This document shows, in pieces, positions 45,698-60,604 of a stretch of DNA of 64,000 nucleotides (position 1 is its first letter; the number at the start of each line of letters is the position of its first letter). Both the position numbers and the translations under genes were made by a program. The notes under the pieces were generated by a model. It was not told the origin of the DNA. It worked only from the letters and a program-made list of their open reading frames with translations, and made no database searches. Source of the DNA: Magicicada septendecula (lineage: Eukaryota > Arthropoda > Insecta > Hemiptera > Cicadidae); the NCBI GenBank assembly GCA_034769895.1, contig CM068367.1:707762885-707826884 (forward strand). Reading direction: 5' to 3'.

Positions 45698-45833
45698 AAG
45701 CTTCGAGGCGACTGCGGTATTGCCATGTCGCTTCACTCCCAGCCTTGCCAACGCATAACCAAGTGTAACGTGCGACAACGCTGGATGGCGAGGGGTGGGG
45801 AAGAGCTGTTACTATTGCGTAACCTCGAAGCTT
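45698..45833. repeat. GC-rich 136-bp patch bounded by 11-bp inverted repeats (in every unit)
   Basis: Starts AAGCTTCGAGG and ends CCTCGAAGCTT, with CpG-containing GC-rich sequence between, inside very AT-rich flanks. The same patch occurs in all units (for example about 48937-49070, 52162-52297 and 55399-55532); in copies near 34060 and 39915 the ends are mutated. It lies between the 3' end of one gene copy and the 5' side of the next, so it could be a promoter, a terminal exon or a small inserted element. No tRNA or SINE box was recognised. Confidence 0.55.
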
Positions 45834-45882
45834 ACAATGCTAAGTCCGTACTATAATTTTTACTATACTCCTAAGCCACTTA

Positions 45883-47646
45883 CTAAATTACAATTATTAT
45901 AGTGCGCGTGCGCGCGTATAAACAGTATTTTTCATTATTTACATACTGTTTTTCAAAATACTCATAAAATGAATGTGTTTGTTCATAATTAGACATTCTT
46001 CTCAAGGCTTTATGGAGCATTTTTTTAAATGCATCTTGGTCTAATTCATACAACAGTGTCTGTAACATTTTAGAAACCTTGTCTCGTGTTTCCTTTGTTT
46101 TGATTTTGTTATTTACATTGGTTCTCCAAGCCTTTAAACCATGCCATGCACAATAAATACGGTTGTCTGAAGGTCCCATAGTTTTACACCATGTTGAATA
46201 GAACGTCTCTTCCATATCAGACATAAATGTATGAGTTTTAATACATCCGAATGAAGTCTTTATTTTATAAAAAAAAAAATCGTAGAATGGTTTCATCCCC
46301 TCTGTTTGTAAACATGAAAGCAGCAGGAAATCCCTCCCTGGTTTCATCCATAGTTAGAAGTGTGTAACTGAAAATTATAATTGCTGAGACCATGCGTTCT
46401 GACGATGCATACAACATCATTACCATATTTATACAGAACAGTTCTTTGAGCTTTGGTCATAAATATCAACAGAAAATCGTCTTCTTTCAGCTGAGAAAAC
46501 TCGTAAGTAATTACACCTTGTGGTTTATAAATCACTAAGGCAGTGTCCTTTGATGTTTTAAGATCTTCAACCCAAGCCTCGATGCTTACAGGGTAAAATG
46601 GATGTTTTGTGGCTTCATCATTTAGATTAAAGCTTTTTTCAATATTTATAATATCTTTTCTGTTCACTAGGTGAATTCTTTGTAGATCACAATTTGATAT
46701 AGAACACCTTATGTCTTTTAAAATTTCCTCAAGGGGTATTTTACTTGCTAAGTGAGTTGCAATTTGGTTTCTCTCTTTCTTCGTCAAGTGAATATGTTTT
46801 AACTCATTTTTATGGCCAACATGTGTAGAAAGATATGACACTTGCAAAGTATCATTTTTTAATTTTTTCACCTTGACCATTGTTGGACGAAAGGCATTTA
46901 TTTTACATGTGCCCATAATTTTTATGTGACGTTTGTTAACACCTCGTTTCCTGTAAAAACCACTTCTGTGGCATTGGTAAACAGATACATTTCCATTTGA
47001 CTTTTGTTTAACAAAAGAAGTAGTTTTTTTTTCAATTTCTTGTTTCCACACGTTAAATTCTTCGACAGAATCAAAACTGTGATGTTCAAACTTCATAAAA
47101 ATGCCATGTACATTTTCAAAATGACTAAATATTCTCTTCATTATGTCACTTTGGTCTCCTTGTTATGAAATTACAAATAGGATACTTTCTTTCAACCAAA
47201 AGTGAAGGTTTTCCAATGTTATGATATTTTCTTTCATGCTTTATGAGGTTCTGTTTATGCTCGTATTTTGCACTACATAGAGTACAATGCAAGATCGTGC
47301 TAAGGATTTCTTTCCACTGTTATGTATTTTTAAACTTAAATATGTGACGTTTTAAACTACTCTGGTCAATTGTTGTTTAAGTGCACATATCACATTTATA
47401 AATTTGTTTTGGCTCAGAAGAATGGGTTGATTTGATGTGTCGCTGCAAATTCTTTTTTTGGGAATACTGTTTGTTACACAAAGTGCAAGTAAATTTAGTT
47501 GTTTCAATTTGCTCACCTTTGGCATTTCTTTTGTGAACAATTCTAATATGGTCTTTACAATAAGAACTCTTACTGAACTCTTTGCTGCAAAAATCACATT
47601 TTACAGCAGTAGTCTTCATCTGACATAAACATAGCATTTTTTTCAT
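45883..47646 (-). pseudogene. Array copy 6 of the C2H2/MULE-type gene
   Basis: The middle frame of 265 residues (46344-47141) is intact, but the first DDE Asp is replaced by Val (CIVRTHG). The C-terminal part 45883-46347 has CAWHGLKAW instead of CAWHVLKAW. The TAA in the third finger is present. Confidence 0.78.
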
Positions 47647-49118
47647 AGAATTTAAATTTAATAAGCAAATTTCAGATAAAACGGTAACAACTAAACTTTA
47701 TTTAACAATCACAATTTATATTCCATATAAACTAACATGGCATATACATAGATCTATATGTTATACCGTATAAAGGCATACTGCAAATACGGATTTGTAC
47801 TTGTCTTCTGTGCTCATTTTGTTTTCCTGTTAATATCTCTAATAGTATTGTAAATGGAGAAAGTTTGTAAGTTTTCTTACTTTATGAGTTTGTAAGAGGC
47901 AATCTCAGAAACTTTGCAACAGATTTTTACTATCTGACTTAGCTTATGTATCCAAACAGTTTTACTGTTTCTAGATGCCAGGCATTTAATTTACTTTTAA
48001 GACACTAAGGGCTAACTCAAGCTGAATTAAAATATCAGTTTGTCTCTGTTGATTTTAATTTAAAACATAATTACTCAGAACATTTTGCCAATTGTTTACT
48101 GGTTAATGAGTTATTCACAACTTGGATGGACATGTGTATCTTTGCTTGAAAGATCTTAGAATAGTGACAGTGTTTGACAAGAGTAATTGTGAAATGTGTA
48201 TAATAGGGTACAGGTACAATGCATAAATGATAGTAAATAGTACACTATAATAAGTAGTACTAGGAGCCTGGCAAAATATTTCTAAAATGCAACTTACACA
48301 TATCCCATTTCTTGCTTAAATGTCATGTGGATGAGCGAGCACACGCACGCGCATACGAATACACATACACACACACACACACACACGGTACACTGTTCTG
48401 CCAGTTGTGAACAGCGGCATTTGCACCAATTTCACTTGCAGACACTTAGATAAATAAGATAATTAATTTATTGTTGATGTGAGAGGGTATTTTTTATACC
48501 TGATGTGCTATGCTACATTTATCAAAGACACATGGAAAAAGTAAAATTTATATTTTTATATGTAAAGTACTCAGACAGATTTAAAATTAATACCAGTTGT
48601 AATGACAGCTGAGTAAAATAAACAGTGCTTATAAAATTTTATTTACTTAACCTAATTCACTTCATATATTTCATTCTCTATATTTTTTAACTAGCTTACT
48701 AAAGTACATTTATCAAATTAAATTGTGTACCCCCTCCACACACACACACACACACACAGCATGTATATAAACCTTACCTCTGATCTGACTTAACTAACTT
48801 TTAAAGTTTTTATGAACAAACTACTGTATTCTTATAACTTTAAATTATTTTGTTGCTTTCAATTGCTTTCATGTTTTTTATTTTTATATTACATTTAATT
48901 TTTAATTCACTATAATGTGAGACATATCAATATAAGCTTCGAGGCGACTGCGGTATTGCCATGTCACTTCACTCCCCGCCTTGCCTACGCATAACCAAGT
49001 GTAACGTGCGACAACGCTGGAAGGCGAGGGGTGGGGAAGAGCTGTTACTATTGCGTAACCTCGAAGCTTACAATGCTAAGTCCGTACTATAATTTTTACT
49101 ATACTCCTAAGCCACTTA

Positions 49119-50881
49119 CTAAATTACAATTATTATAGTGCGCGTGCGCGCGTATAAACAGTATTTTTCATTATTTACATACTGTTTTTCAAAATACTCA
49201 TAAAATGAATGTTTTTGTTCATAATTAGACATTCTTCTCAAGGCTTTATGGAGCATTTTTTTAAATGCATCTTGGTCTAATTCATACAACAGTGTCTGTA
49301 ACATTTTAGAAACCTTGTCTCGTGTTTCCTTTGTTTTGATTTTGTTATTTACATTGGTTCTCCAAGCCTTTAAACCATGCCATGCACAATAAATACGGTT
49401 GTCTGAAGGTCCCATAGTTTTACACCATGTTGAATAGAACGTCTCTTCCATATCAGACATAAATGTATGAGTTTTAATACATCCGAATGAAGTCTTTATT
49501 TTATAAAAAAAAAAATCGTAGAATGGTTTCATCCCCTCTGTTTGTAAACATGAAAGCAGCAGGAAATCCCTCCCTGGTTTCATCCATAGTTAGAAGTGTG
49601 TAACTGAAAATTATAATTGCTGAGACCATGCGTTCTGACGATGCATACAACATCATTACCATATTTATACAGAACAGTTCTTTGAGCTTTGGTCATAAAT
49701 ATCAACAGAAAATCGTCTTCTTTCAGCTGAGAAAACTCGTAAGTAATTACACCTTGTGGTTTATAAATCACTAAGGCAGTGTCCTTTGATGTTTTAAGAT
49801 CTTCAACCCAAGCCTCGATGCTTACAGGGTAAAATGGATGTTTTGTGGCTTCATCATTTAGATTAAAGCTTTTTTCAATATTTATAATATCTTTTCTGTT
49901 CACTAGGTGAATTCTTTGTAGATCACAATTTGATATAGAACACCTTATGTCTTTTAAAATTTCCTCAAGGGGTATTTTACTTGCTAAGTGAGTTGCAATT
50001 TGGTTTCTCTCTTTCTTCGTCAAGTGAATATGTTTTAACTCATTTTTATGGCCAACATGTGTAGAAAGATATGACACTTGCAAAGTATCATTTTTTAATT
50101 TTTTCACCTTGACCATTGTTGGACGAAAGGCATTTATTTTACATGTGCCCATAATTTTATGTGACGTTTGTTAACACCTCGTTTCCTGTAAAAACCACTT
50201 CTGTGGCATTGGTAAACAGATACATTTCCATTTGACTTTTGTTTAACAAAAGAAGTAGTTTTTTTTTCAATTTCTTGTTTCCACACGTTAAATTCTTCGA
50301 CAGAATCAAAACTGTGATGTTCAAACTTCATAAAAATGCCATGTACATTTTCAAAATGACTAAATATTCTCTTCATTATGTCACTTTGGTCTCCTTGTTA
50401 TGAAATTACAAATAGGATACTTTCTTTCAACCAAAAGTGAAGGTTTTCCAATGTTATGATATTTTCTTTCATGCTTTATGAGGTTCTGTTTATGCTCGTA
50501 TTTTGCACTACATAGAGTACAATGCAAGATCGTGCTAAGGATTTCTTTCCACTGTTATGTATTTTTAAACTTAAATATGTGACGTTTTAAACTACTCTGG
50601 TCAATTGTTGTTTAAGTGCACATATCACATTTATAAATTTGTTTTGGCTCAGAAGGATGGGTTGATTTGATGTGTCGCTGCAAATTCTTTTTTTGGGAAT
50701 ACTGTTTGTTACACAAAGTGCAAGTAAATTTAGTTGTTTCAATTTGCTCACCTTTGGCATTTCTTTTGTGAACAATTCTAATATGGTCTTTACAATAAGA
50801 ACTCTTACTGAACTCTTTGCTGCAAAAATCACATTTTACAGCAGTAGTCTTCATCTGACATAAACATAGCATTTTTTTCAT
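49119..50881 (-). pseudogene. Array copy 7 of the C2H2/MULE-type gene
   Basis: CIVRTHG variant. It has an extra frame break from a one-base loss in a T-run at about 50152-50158, splitting the middle frame (49580-50152 and 50134-50376). The finger linker THPSEP matches copy 5. The EQKHSF variant in the C-terminal part matches the copy at 55584. Confidence 0.75.
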
Positions 50882-52347
50882 AGAATTTAAATTTAATAAG
50901 CAAATTTCAGATAAAACGGTAACAACTAAACTTTATTTAACAATCACAATTTATATTCCATATAAACTAACATGGCATATACATAGATCTATATGTTATA
51001 CCGTATAAAGGCATACAGCAAATACGGATTTGTACTTGTCTTCTGTGCTCATTTTGTTTTCCTGTTAATATCTCTAATAGTATTGTAAATGGAGAAAGTT
51101 TGTAAGTTTTCTTAGTTTATGAGTTTGTAAGAGGCAATCTCAGAAACTTTGCAACAGATTTTTACTATCTGACTTAGCTTATGTATCCAAACAGTTTTAC
51201 TGTTTCTAGATGCCAGGCATTTAATTTACTTTTAAGACACTAAGGGCTAACTCAAGCTGAATTAAAATATCAGTTTGTCTCTGTAGATTTTAATTTAAAA
51301 CATAATTACTCAGAACATTTTGCCAATTGTTTACTGGTTAATGAGTTATTCACAACTTGGATGGACATGTGTATCTTTGCTTGAAAGATCTTAGAATAGT
51401 GACAGTATTTGACAAGAGTAATTGTGAAATGTGTATAATAGGGTACAGGTACAATGCATAAATGATAGTAAATAGTACACTATAATAAGTAGTACTAGGA
51501 GCCTGGCTAAATATTTCTAAAATGCAACTTACACATATCCCATTTCTTGCTTAAATGTCATGTGGATGAGCGAGCACACGCACGCGCATATGAATACACA
51601 CACACACACACACACACGGTACACTGTTCTGCCAGTTGTGAACAGCGGCATTTGCACCAATTTCACTTGCAGACACTTAGATAAATAAGATAATTAATTT
51701 ATTGTTGATGTGAGAGGGTACTTTTTATACCTGATGTGCTATGCTACATTTATCAAAGACACATGGAAAAAGTAAAATTTATATTTTTATATGTAAAGTA
51801 CTCAGAAAGATTTAAAATTAATACCAGTTGTAATGACAGCTGAGTAAAATAAACAGTGCTTATAAAATTTTATTTACTTAACCTAATTCACTTCATATAT
51901 TTCATTCTCTATATTTTTTAACTAGCTTACTAAAGTACATTTATCAAATTAAATTGTGTACCCCCTCCACACACACACACACAAACAGCATGTATATAAA
52001 CCTTACCTCTGATCTGACTTAACTAACTTTTAAAGTTTTTATGAACAAACTACTGTATTCTTATAACTTTAAATTATTTTGTTGCTTTCAATTGCTTTCA
52101 TGTTTTTTATTTTTATATTACATTTAATTTTTAATTCACTATAATGTGAGACATATCAATATAAGCTTCGAGGCGACTGCGGTATTGCCATGTCGCTTCA
52201 CTCCCAGCCTTGCCAACGCATAACCAAGTGTAACGTGCGACAACGCTGGATGGCGAGGGGTGGGGAAGAGCTGTTACTATTGCGTAACCTCGAAGCTTAC
52301 AATGCTAAGTCCGTACTATAATTTTTACTATACTCCTAAGCCACTTA

Positions 52348-54111
52348 CTAAATTACAATTATTATAGTGCGCGTGCGCGCGTATAAACAGTATTTTTCAT
52401 TATTTACATACTGTTTTTCAAAATACTCATAAAATGAATGTGTTTGTTCATAATTAGACATTCTTCTCAAGGCTTTATGGAGCATTTTTTTAAATGCATC
52501 TTGGTCTAATTCATACAACAGTGTCTGTAACATTTTAGAAACCTTGTCTCGTGTTTCCTTTGTTTTGATTTTGTTATTTACATTGGTTCTCCAAGCCTTT
52601 AAACCATGCCATGCACAATAAATACGGTTGTCTGAAGGTCCCATAGTTTTACACCATGTTGAATAGAACGTCTCTTCCATATCAGACATAAATGTATGAG
52701 TTTTAATACATCCGAATGAAGTCTTTATTTTATAAAAAAAAAAATCGTAGAATGGTTTCATCCCCTCTGTTTGTAAACATGAAAGCAGCAGGAAATCCCT
52801 CCCTGGTTTCATCCATAGTTAGAAGTGTGTAACTGAAAATTATAATTGCTGAGACCATGCGTTCTGACGATGCATACAACATCATTACCATATTTATACA
52901 GAACAGTTCTTTGAGCTTTGGTCATAAATATCAACAGAAAATCGTCTTCTTTCAGCTGAGAAAACTCGTAAGTAATTACACCTTGTGGTTTATAAATCAC
53001 TAAGGCAGTGTCCTTTGATGTTTTAAGATCTTCAACCCAAGCCTCGATGCTTACAGGGTAAAATGGATGTTTTGTGGCTTCATCATTTAGATTAAAGCTT
53101 TTTTCAATATTTATAATATCTTTTCTGTTCACTAGGTGAATTCTTTGTAGATCACAATTTGATATAGAACACCTTATGTCTTTTAAAATTTCCTCAAGGG
53201 GTATTTTACTTGCTAAGTGAGTTGCAATTTGGTTTCTCTCTTTCTTCGTCAAGTGAATATGTTTTAACTCATTTTTATGGCCAACATGTGTAGAAAGATA
53301 TGACACTTGCAAAGTATCATTTTTTAATTTTTTCACCTTGACCATTGTTGGACGAAAGGCATTTATTTTACATGTGCCCATAATTTTTATGTGACGTTTG
53401 TTAACACCTCGTTTCCTGTAAAAACCACTTCTGTGGCATTGGTAAACAGATACATTTCCATTTGACTTTTGTTTAACAAAAGAAGTAGTTTTTTTTTCAA
53501 TTTCTTGTTTCCACACGTTAAATTCTTCGACAGAATCAAAACTGTGATGTTCAAACTTCATAAAAATGCCATGTACATTTTCAAAATGACTAAATATTCT
53601 CTTCATTATGTCACTTTGGTCTCCTTGTTATGAAATTACAAATAGGATACTTTCTTTCAACCAAAAGTGAAGGTTTTCCAATGTTATGATATTTTCTTTC
53701 ATGCTTTATGAGGTTCTGTTTATGCTCGTATTTTGCACTACATAGAGTACAATGCAAGATCGTGCTAAGGATTTCTTTCCACTGTTATGTATTTTTAAAC
53801 TTAAATATGTGACGTTTTAAACTACTCTGGTCAATTGTTGTTTAAGTGCACATATCACATTTATAAATTTGTTTTGGCTCAGAAGAATGGGTTGATTTGA
53901 TGTGTCGCTGCAAATTCTTTTTTTGGGAATACTGTTTGTTACACAAAGTGCAAGTAAATTTAGTTGTTTCAATTTGCTCACCTTTGGCATTTCTTTTGTG
54001 AACAATTCTAATATGGTCTTTACAATAAGAACTCTTACTGAACTCTTTGCTGCAAAAATCACATTTTACAGCAGTAGTCTTCATCTGACATAAACATAGC
54101 ATTTTTTTCAT
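52348..54111 (-). pseudogene. Array copy 8 of the C2H2/MULE-type gene
   Basis: An intact 265-residue middle frame (52809-53606) with CIVRTHG. The finger stop is present. In markers it matches copy 6 (THSSEP, EQTHSF). Confidence 0.78.
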
Positions 54112-55583
54112 AGAATTTAAATTTAATAAGCAAATTTCAGATAAAACGGTAACAACTAAACTTTATTTAACAATCACAATTTATATTCCATATAAACTAA
54201 CATGGCATATACATAGATCTATATGTTATACCGTATAAAGGCATACTGCAAATACGGATTTGTACTTGTCTTCTGTGCTCATTTTGTTTTCCTGTTAATA
54301 TCTCTAATAGTATTGTAAATGGAGAAAGTTTGTAAGTTTTCTTACTTTATGAGTTTGTAAGAGGCAATCTCAGAAACTTTGCAACAGATTTTTACTATCT
54401 GACTTAGCTTATGTATCCAAACAGTTTTACTGTTTCTAGATGCCAGGCATTTAATTTACTTTTAAGACACTAAGGGCTAACTCAAGCTGAATTAAAATAT
54501 CAGTTTGTCTCTGTTGATTTTAATTTAAAACATAATTACTCAGAACATTTTGCCAATTGTTTACTGGTTAATGAGTTATTCACAACTTGGATGGACATGT
54601 GTATCTTTGCTTGAAAGATCTTAGAATAGTGACAGTGTTTGACAAGAGTAATTGTGAAATGTGTATAATAGGGTACAGGTACAATGCATAAATGATAGTA
54701 AATAGTACACTATAATAAGTAGTACTAGGAGCCTGGCAAAATATTTCTAAAATGCAACTTACACATATCCCATTTCTTGCTTAAATGTCATGTGGATGAG
54801 CGAGCACACGCACGCGCATACGAATACACATACACACACACACACACACACGGTACACTGTTCTGCCAGTTGTGAACAGCGGCATTTGCACCAATTTCAC
54901 TTGCAGACACTTAGATAAATAAGATAATTAATTTATTGTTGATGTGAGAGGGTATTTTTTATACCTGATGTGCTATGCTACATTTATCAAAGACACATGG
55001 AAAAAGTAAAATTTATATTTTTATATGTAAAGTACTCAGACAGATTTAAAATTAATACCAGTTGTAATGACAGCTGAGTAAAATAAACAGTGCTTATAAA
55101 ATTTTATTTACTTAACCTAATTCACTTCATATATTTCATTCTCTATATTTTTTAACTAGCTTACTAAAGTACATTTATCAAATTAAATTGTGTACCCCCT
55201 CCACACACACACACACACACACAGCATGTATATAAACCTTACCTCTGATCTGACTTAACTAACTTTTAAAGTTTTTATGAACAAACTACTGTATTCTTAT
55301 AACTTTAAATTATTTTGTTGCTTTCAATTGCTTTCATGTTTTTTATTTTTATATTACATTTAATTTTTAATTCACTATAATGTGAGACATATCAATATAA
55401 GCTTCGAGGCGACTGCGGTATTGCCATGTCACTTCACTCCCCGCCTTGCCTACGCATAACCAAGTGTAACGTGCGACAACGCTGGAAGGCGAGGGGTGGG
55501 GAAGAGCTGTTACTATTGCGTAACCTCGAAGCTTACAATGCTAAGTCCGTACTATAATTTTTACTATACTCCTAAGCCACTTA

Positions 55584-57347
55584 CTAAATTACAATTATTA
55601 TAGTGCGCGTGCGCGCGTATAAACAGTATTTTTCATTATTTACATACTGTTTTTCAAAATACTCATAAAATGAATGTTTTTGTTCATAATTAGACATTCT
55701 TCTCAAGGCTTTATGGAGCATTTTTTTAAATGCATCTTGGTCTAATTCATACAACAGTGTCTGTAACATTTTAGAAACCTTGTCTCGTGTTTCCTTTGTT
55801 TTGATTTTGTTATTTACATTGGTTCTCCAAGCCTTTAAACCATGCCATGCACAATAAATACGGTTGTCTGAAGGTCCCATAGTTTTACACCATGTTGAAT
55901 AGAACGTCTCTTCCATATCAGACATAAATGTATGAGTTTTAATACATCCGAATGAAGTCTTTATTTTATAAAAAAAAAAATCGTAGAATGGTTTCATCCC
56001 CTCTGTTTGTAAACATGAAAGCAGCAGGAAATCCCTCCCTGGTTTCATCCATAGTTAGAAGTGTGTAACTGAAAATTATAATTGCTGAGACCATGCGTTC
56101 TGACGATGCATACAACATCATTACCATATTTATACAGAACAGTTCTTTGAGCTTTGGTCATAAATATCAACAGAAAATCGTCTTCTTTCAGCTGAGAAAA
56201 CTCGTAAGTAATTACACCTTGTGGTTTATAAATCACTAAGGCAGTGTCCTTTGATGTTTTAAGATCTTCAACCCAAGCCTCGATGCTTACAGGGTAAAAT
56301 GGATGTTTTGTGGCTTCATCATTTAGATTAAAGCTTTTTTCAATATTTATAATATCTTTTCTGTTCACTAGGTGAATTCTTTGTAGATCACAATTTGATA
56401 TAGAACACCTTATGTCTTTTAAAATTTCCTCAAGGGGTATTTTACTTGCTAAGTGAGTTGCAATTTGGTTTCTCTCTTTCTTCGTCAAGTGAATATGTTT
56501 TAACTCATTTTTATGGCCAACATGTGTAGAAAGATATGACACTTGCAAAGTATCATTTTTTAATTTTTTCACCTTGACCATTGTTGGACGAAAGGCATTT
56601 ATTTTACATGTGCCCATAATTTTTATGTGACGTTTGTTAACACCTCGTTTCCTGTAAAAACCACTTCTGTGGCATTGGTAAACAGATACATTTCCATTTG
56701 ACTTTTGTTTAACAAAAGAAGTAGTTTTTTTTTCAATTTCTTGTTTCCACACGTTAAATTCTTCGACAGAATCAAAACTGTGATGTTCAAACTTCATAAA
56801 AATGCCATGTACATTTTCAAAATGACTAAATATTCTCTTCATTATGTCACTTTGGTCTCCTTGTTATGAAATTACAAATAGGATACTTTCTTTCAACCAA
56901 AAGTGAAGGTTTTCCAATGTTATGATATTTTCTTTCATGCTTTATGAGGTTCTGTTTATGCTCGTATTTTGCACTACATAGAGTACAATGCAAGATCGTG
57001 CTAAGGATTTCTTTCCACTGTTATGTATTTTTAAACTTAAATATGTGACGTTTTAAACTACTCTGGTCAATTGTTGTTTAAGTGCACATATCACATTTAT
57101 AAATTTGTTTTGGCTCAGAAGAATGGGTTGATTTGATGTGTCGCTGCAAATTCTTTTTTTGGGAATACTGTTTGTTACACAAAGTGCAAGTAAATTTAGT
57201 TGTTTCAATTTGCTCACCTTTGGCATTTCTTTTGTGAACAATTCTAATATGGTCTTTACAATAAGAACTCTTACTGAACTCTTTGCTGCAAAAATCACAT
57301 TTTACAGCAGTAGTCTTCATCTGACATAAACATAGCATTTTTTTCAT
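55584..57347 (-). pseudogene. Array copy 9 of the C2H2/MULE-type gene
   Basis: An intact 265-residue middle frame (56045-56842) with CIVRTHG and the EQKHSF variant. The finger stop is present. Confidence 0.78.
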
Positions 57348-58438
57348 AGAATTTAAATTTAATAAGCAAATTTCAGATAAAACGGTAACAACTAAACTTT
57401 ATTTAACAATCACAATTTATATTCCATATAAACTAACATGGCATATACATAGATCTATATGTTATACCGTATAAAGGCATACTGCAAATACGGATTTGTA
57501 CTTGTCTTCTGTGCTCATTTTGTTTTCCTGTTAATATCTCTAATAGTATTGTAAATGGAGAAAGTTTGTAAGTTTTCTTACTTTATGAGTTTGTAAGAGG
57601 CAATCTCAGAAACTTTGCAACAGATTTTTACTATCTGACTTAGCTTATGTATCCAAACAGTTTTACTGTTTCTAGATGCCAGGCATTTAATTTACTTTTA
57701 AGACACTAAGGGCTAACTCAAGCTGAATTAAAATATCAGTTTGTCTCTGTTGATTTTAATTTAAAACATAATTACTCAGAACATTTTGCCAATTGTTTAC
57801 TGGTTAATGAGTTATTCACAACTTGGATGGACATGTGTATCTTTGCTTGAAAGATCTTAGAATAGTGACAGTGTTTGACAAGAGTAATTGTGAAATGTGT
57901 ATAATAGGGTACAGGTACAATGCATAAATGATAGTAAATAGTACACTATAATAAGTAGTACTAGGAGCCTGGCAAAATATTTCTAAAATGCAACTTACAC
58001 ATATCCCATTTCTTGCTTAAATGTCATGTGGATGAGCGAGCACACGCACGCGCATACGAATACACACACACACACACACACACACACACGGTACACTGTT
58101 CTGCCAGTTGTGAACAGCGGCATTTGCACCAATTTCACTTGCAGACACTTAGATAAATAAGATAATTAATTTATTGTTGATGTGAGAGGGTACTTTTTAT
58201 ACCTGATGTGCTATGCTACATTTATCAAAGACACATGGAAAAAGTAAAATTTATATTTTTATATGTAAAGTACTCAGACAGATTTAAAATTAATACCAGT
58301 TGTAATGACAGCTGAGTAAAATAAACAGTGCTTATAAAATTTTATTTACTTAACCTAATTCACTTCATATATTTAATTCTCTATATTTTTTAACTAGCTT
58401 ACTAAAGTACATTTATCAAATTAAATTGTGTACCACCT

Positions 58439-58484
<46 letters not shown>

Positions 58485-58844
58485 CATGTATATAAACCTT
58501 ACCTCTGATCTGACTTAACTAACTTTTAAAGTTTTTATGAACAAACTACTGTATTCTTATAACTTTAAATTATTTTGTTGCTTTCAATTGGTTTCATGTT
58601 TTTTATTTTTATATTACATTTAATTTTTAATTCACTATAATGTGAGACATATCAATATAAGCTTCGAGGCAACTGCGGTATTGCCATGTCGCTTCACTCC
58701 CCGCCTTGCCTACGCATAACCAAGTGTAACGTGCGACAACGCTGGATGGCGAGGGGTGGGGAAGAGCTGTTACTATTGCGTAACCTCGAAGCTTACAATG
58801 CTAAGTCCCGTACTATAATTTTTACTATACTCCTAAGCCACTTA

Positions 58845-60604
58845 CTAAATTACAATTATTATAGTGCGCGTGCGCGCGTATAAACAGTATTTTTCATTAT
58901 TTACATACTGTTTTTCAAAATACTCATAAAATGAATGTGTTTGTTCATAATTGGACATTCTTCTCAAGGCTTTATGGAGCATTTTTTTAAATGCATCTTG
59001 GTCTAATTCATACAACAGTGTCTGTAACATTTTAGAAACCTTGTCTCGTGTTTCCTTTGTTTTGATTTTGTTATTTACATTGGTTCTCCAAGCCTTTAAA
59101 CCATGCCATGCACAATAAATACGGTTGTCTGAAGGTCCCATAGTTTTACACCATGTTGAATAGAACGTCTCTTCCATATCAGACATAAATGTATGAGTTG
59201 TAATACATCCGAATGAAGTCTTTATTTTATAAAAAAAAAAATCTTAGAATGGTTTCATCCCCTCTGTTTGTAAACATGAAAGCAGCAGGAAATCCCTCCC
59301 TGGTTTCATCCATAGTTAGAAGTGTGTAACTGAAAATTATAATTGCTGAGACCATGCGTTCTGACGATGCATACAACATCATTACCATATTTATACAGAA
59401 CAGTTCTTTGAGCTTTGGTCATAAATATCAACAGAAAATCGTCTTCTTTCAGCTGAGAAAACTCGTAAGTAATTACACCTTGTGGTTTATAAATCACTAA
59501 GGCAGTGTCCTTTGATGTTTTAAGATCTTCAACCCAAGCCTCGATGCTTACAGGGTAAAATGGATGTTTTGTGGCTTCATCATTTAGATTAAAGCTTTTT
59601 TCAATATTTATAATATCTTTTTTGTTCTTTAGGTGATTTCTTTGTAGATCACAATTTGATATAGAACACCTTATGTCTTTTAAAATTTCCTCATGGGGTA
59701 TTTTACTGTCTAAGTGAGTTGCAATTTGGTTTCTCTCTTTCTTCGTCAAGTGAATATGTTTTAACTCATTTTTATGGCCAACTTGTGTAGAAAGATATGA
59801 CACATGCAAAGTATCAATTTTAATTTTTTCACCTTGATCATTGCTGGACAAAAGGCATTTATTTACATGTGCCCATATTTGTATGTGACGTTTGTTAACA
59901 CCTCGTTTCCTGTAAAAACCACTTCTGTGGCATTGGTAAACAGATACATTTCCATTTGACTTTTGTTTAACAAAAGAAGTTGTTTTTTTTTAATTTCTTG
60001 TTTCCACGCATTAAATTCTTCGACAGAATCAAAACTGTGATGTTCAAACTTCATAAAAATGCCATGTACATTTTCAAAATGACTAAATATTCTCTTCATT
60101 ATGTCACTTTGGTCTCCTTGTTATGAAATTACAAATAGGATACTTTCTTTCAACCAAAAGTGAAGGTTTTCCAATGTTATGATATTTTCTTTCATGCTTT
60201 ATGAGGTTATGTTTATGCTCGTATTTTGCACTACATAGAGTACAATGCAAGATCGTGCTAAGGATTTCTTTCCACTGTTATGTATTTTTAAACTTAAATA
60301 TGTGACGTTTTAAACTACTCTGGTCAATTGTTGTTTAAGTGCACATATCACATTTATAAATTTGTTTTAGCTCAGAAGAATGGGTTGATTTGATGTGTCG
60401 CTGCAAATTCTTTTTTTGGGAATACTGTTTGTTACACAAAGTGCAAGTAAATTTAGTTGTTTCAATTTGCTCACCTTTGGCATTTCTTTTGTGAACAATT
60501 CTAATATGGTCTTTACAATAAGAACTCTTACTGAACTCTTTGCTGCAAAAATCACATTTTACAGCAGTAGTCTTCATCTGACATAAACATAGCATTATTT
60601 TCAT
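58845..60604 (-). pseudogene. Array copy 10 of the C2H2/MULE-type gene
   Basis: It has more private changes than copies 5-9: frame breaks at about 59855-59880 and 59990, LKNKKDI in place of LVNRKDI, and STQVGH in place of STHVGH, which loses a zinc-ligand histidine. CIVRTHG variant. Confidence 0.75.
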
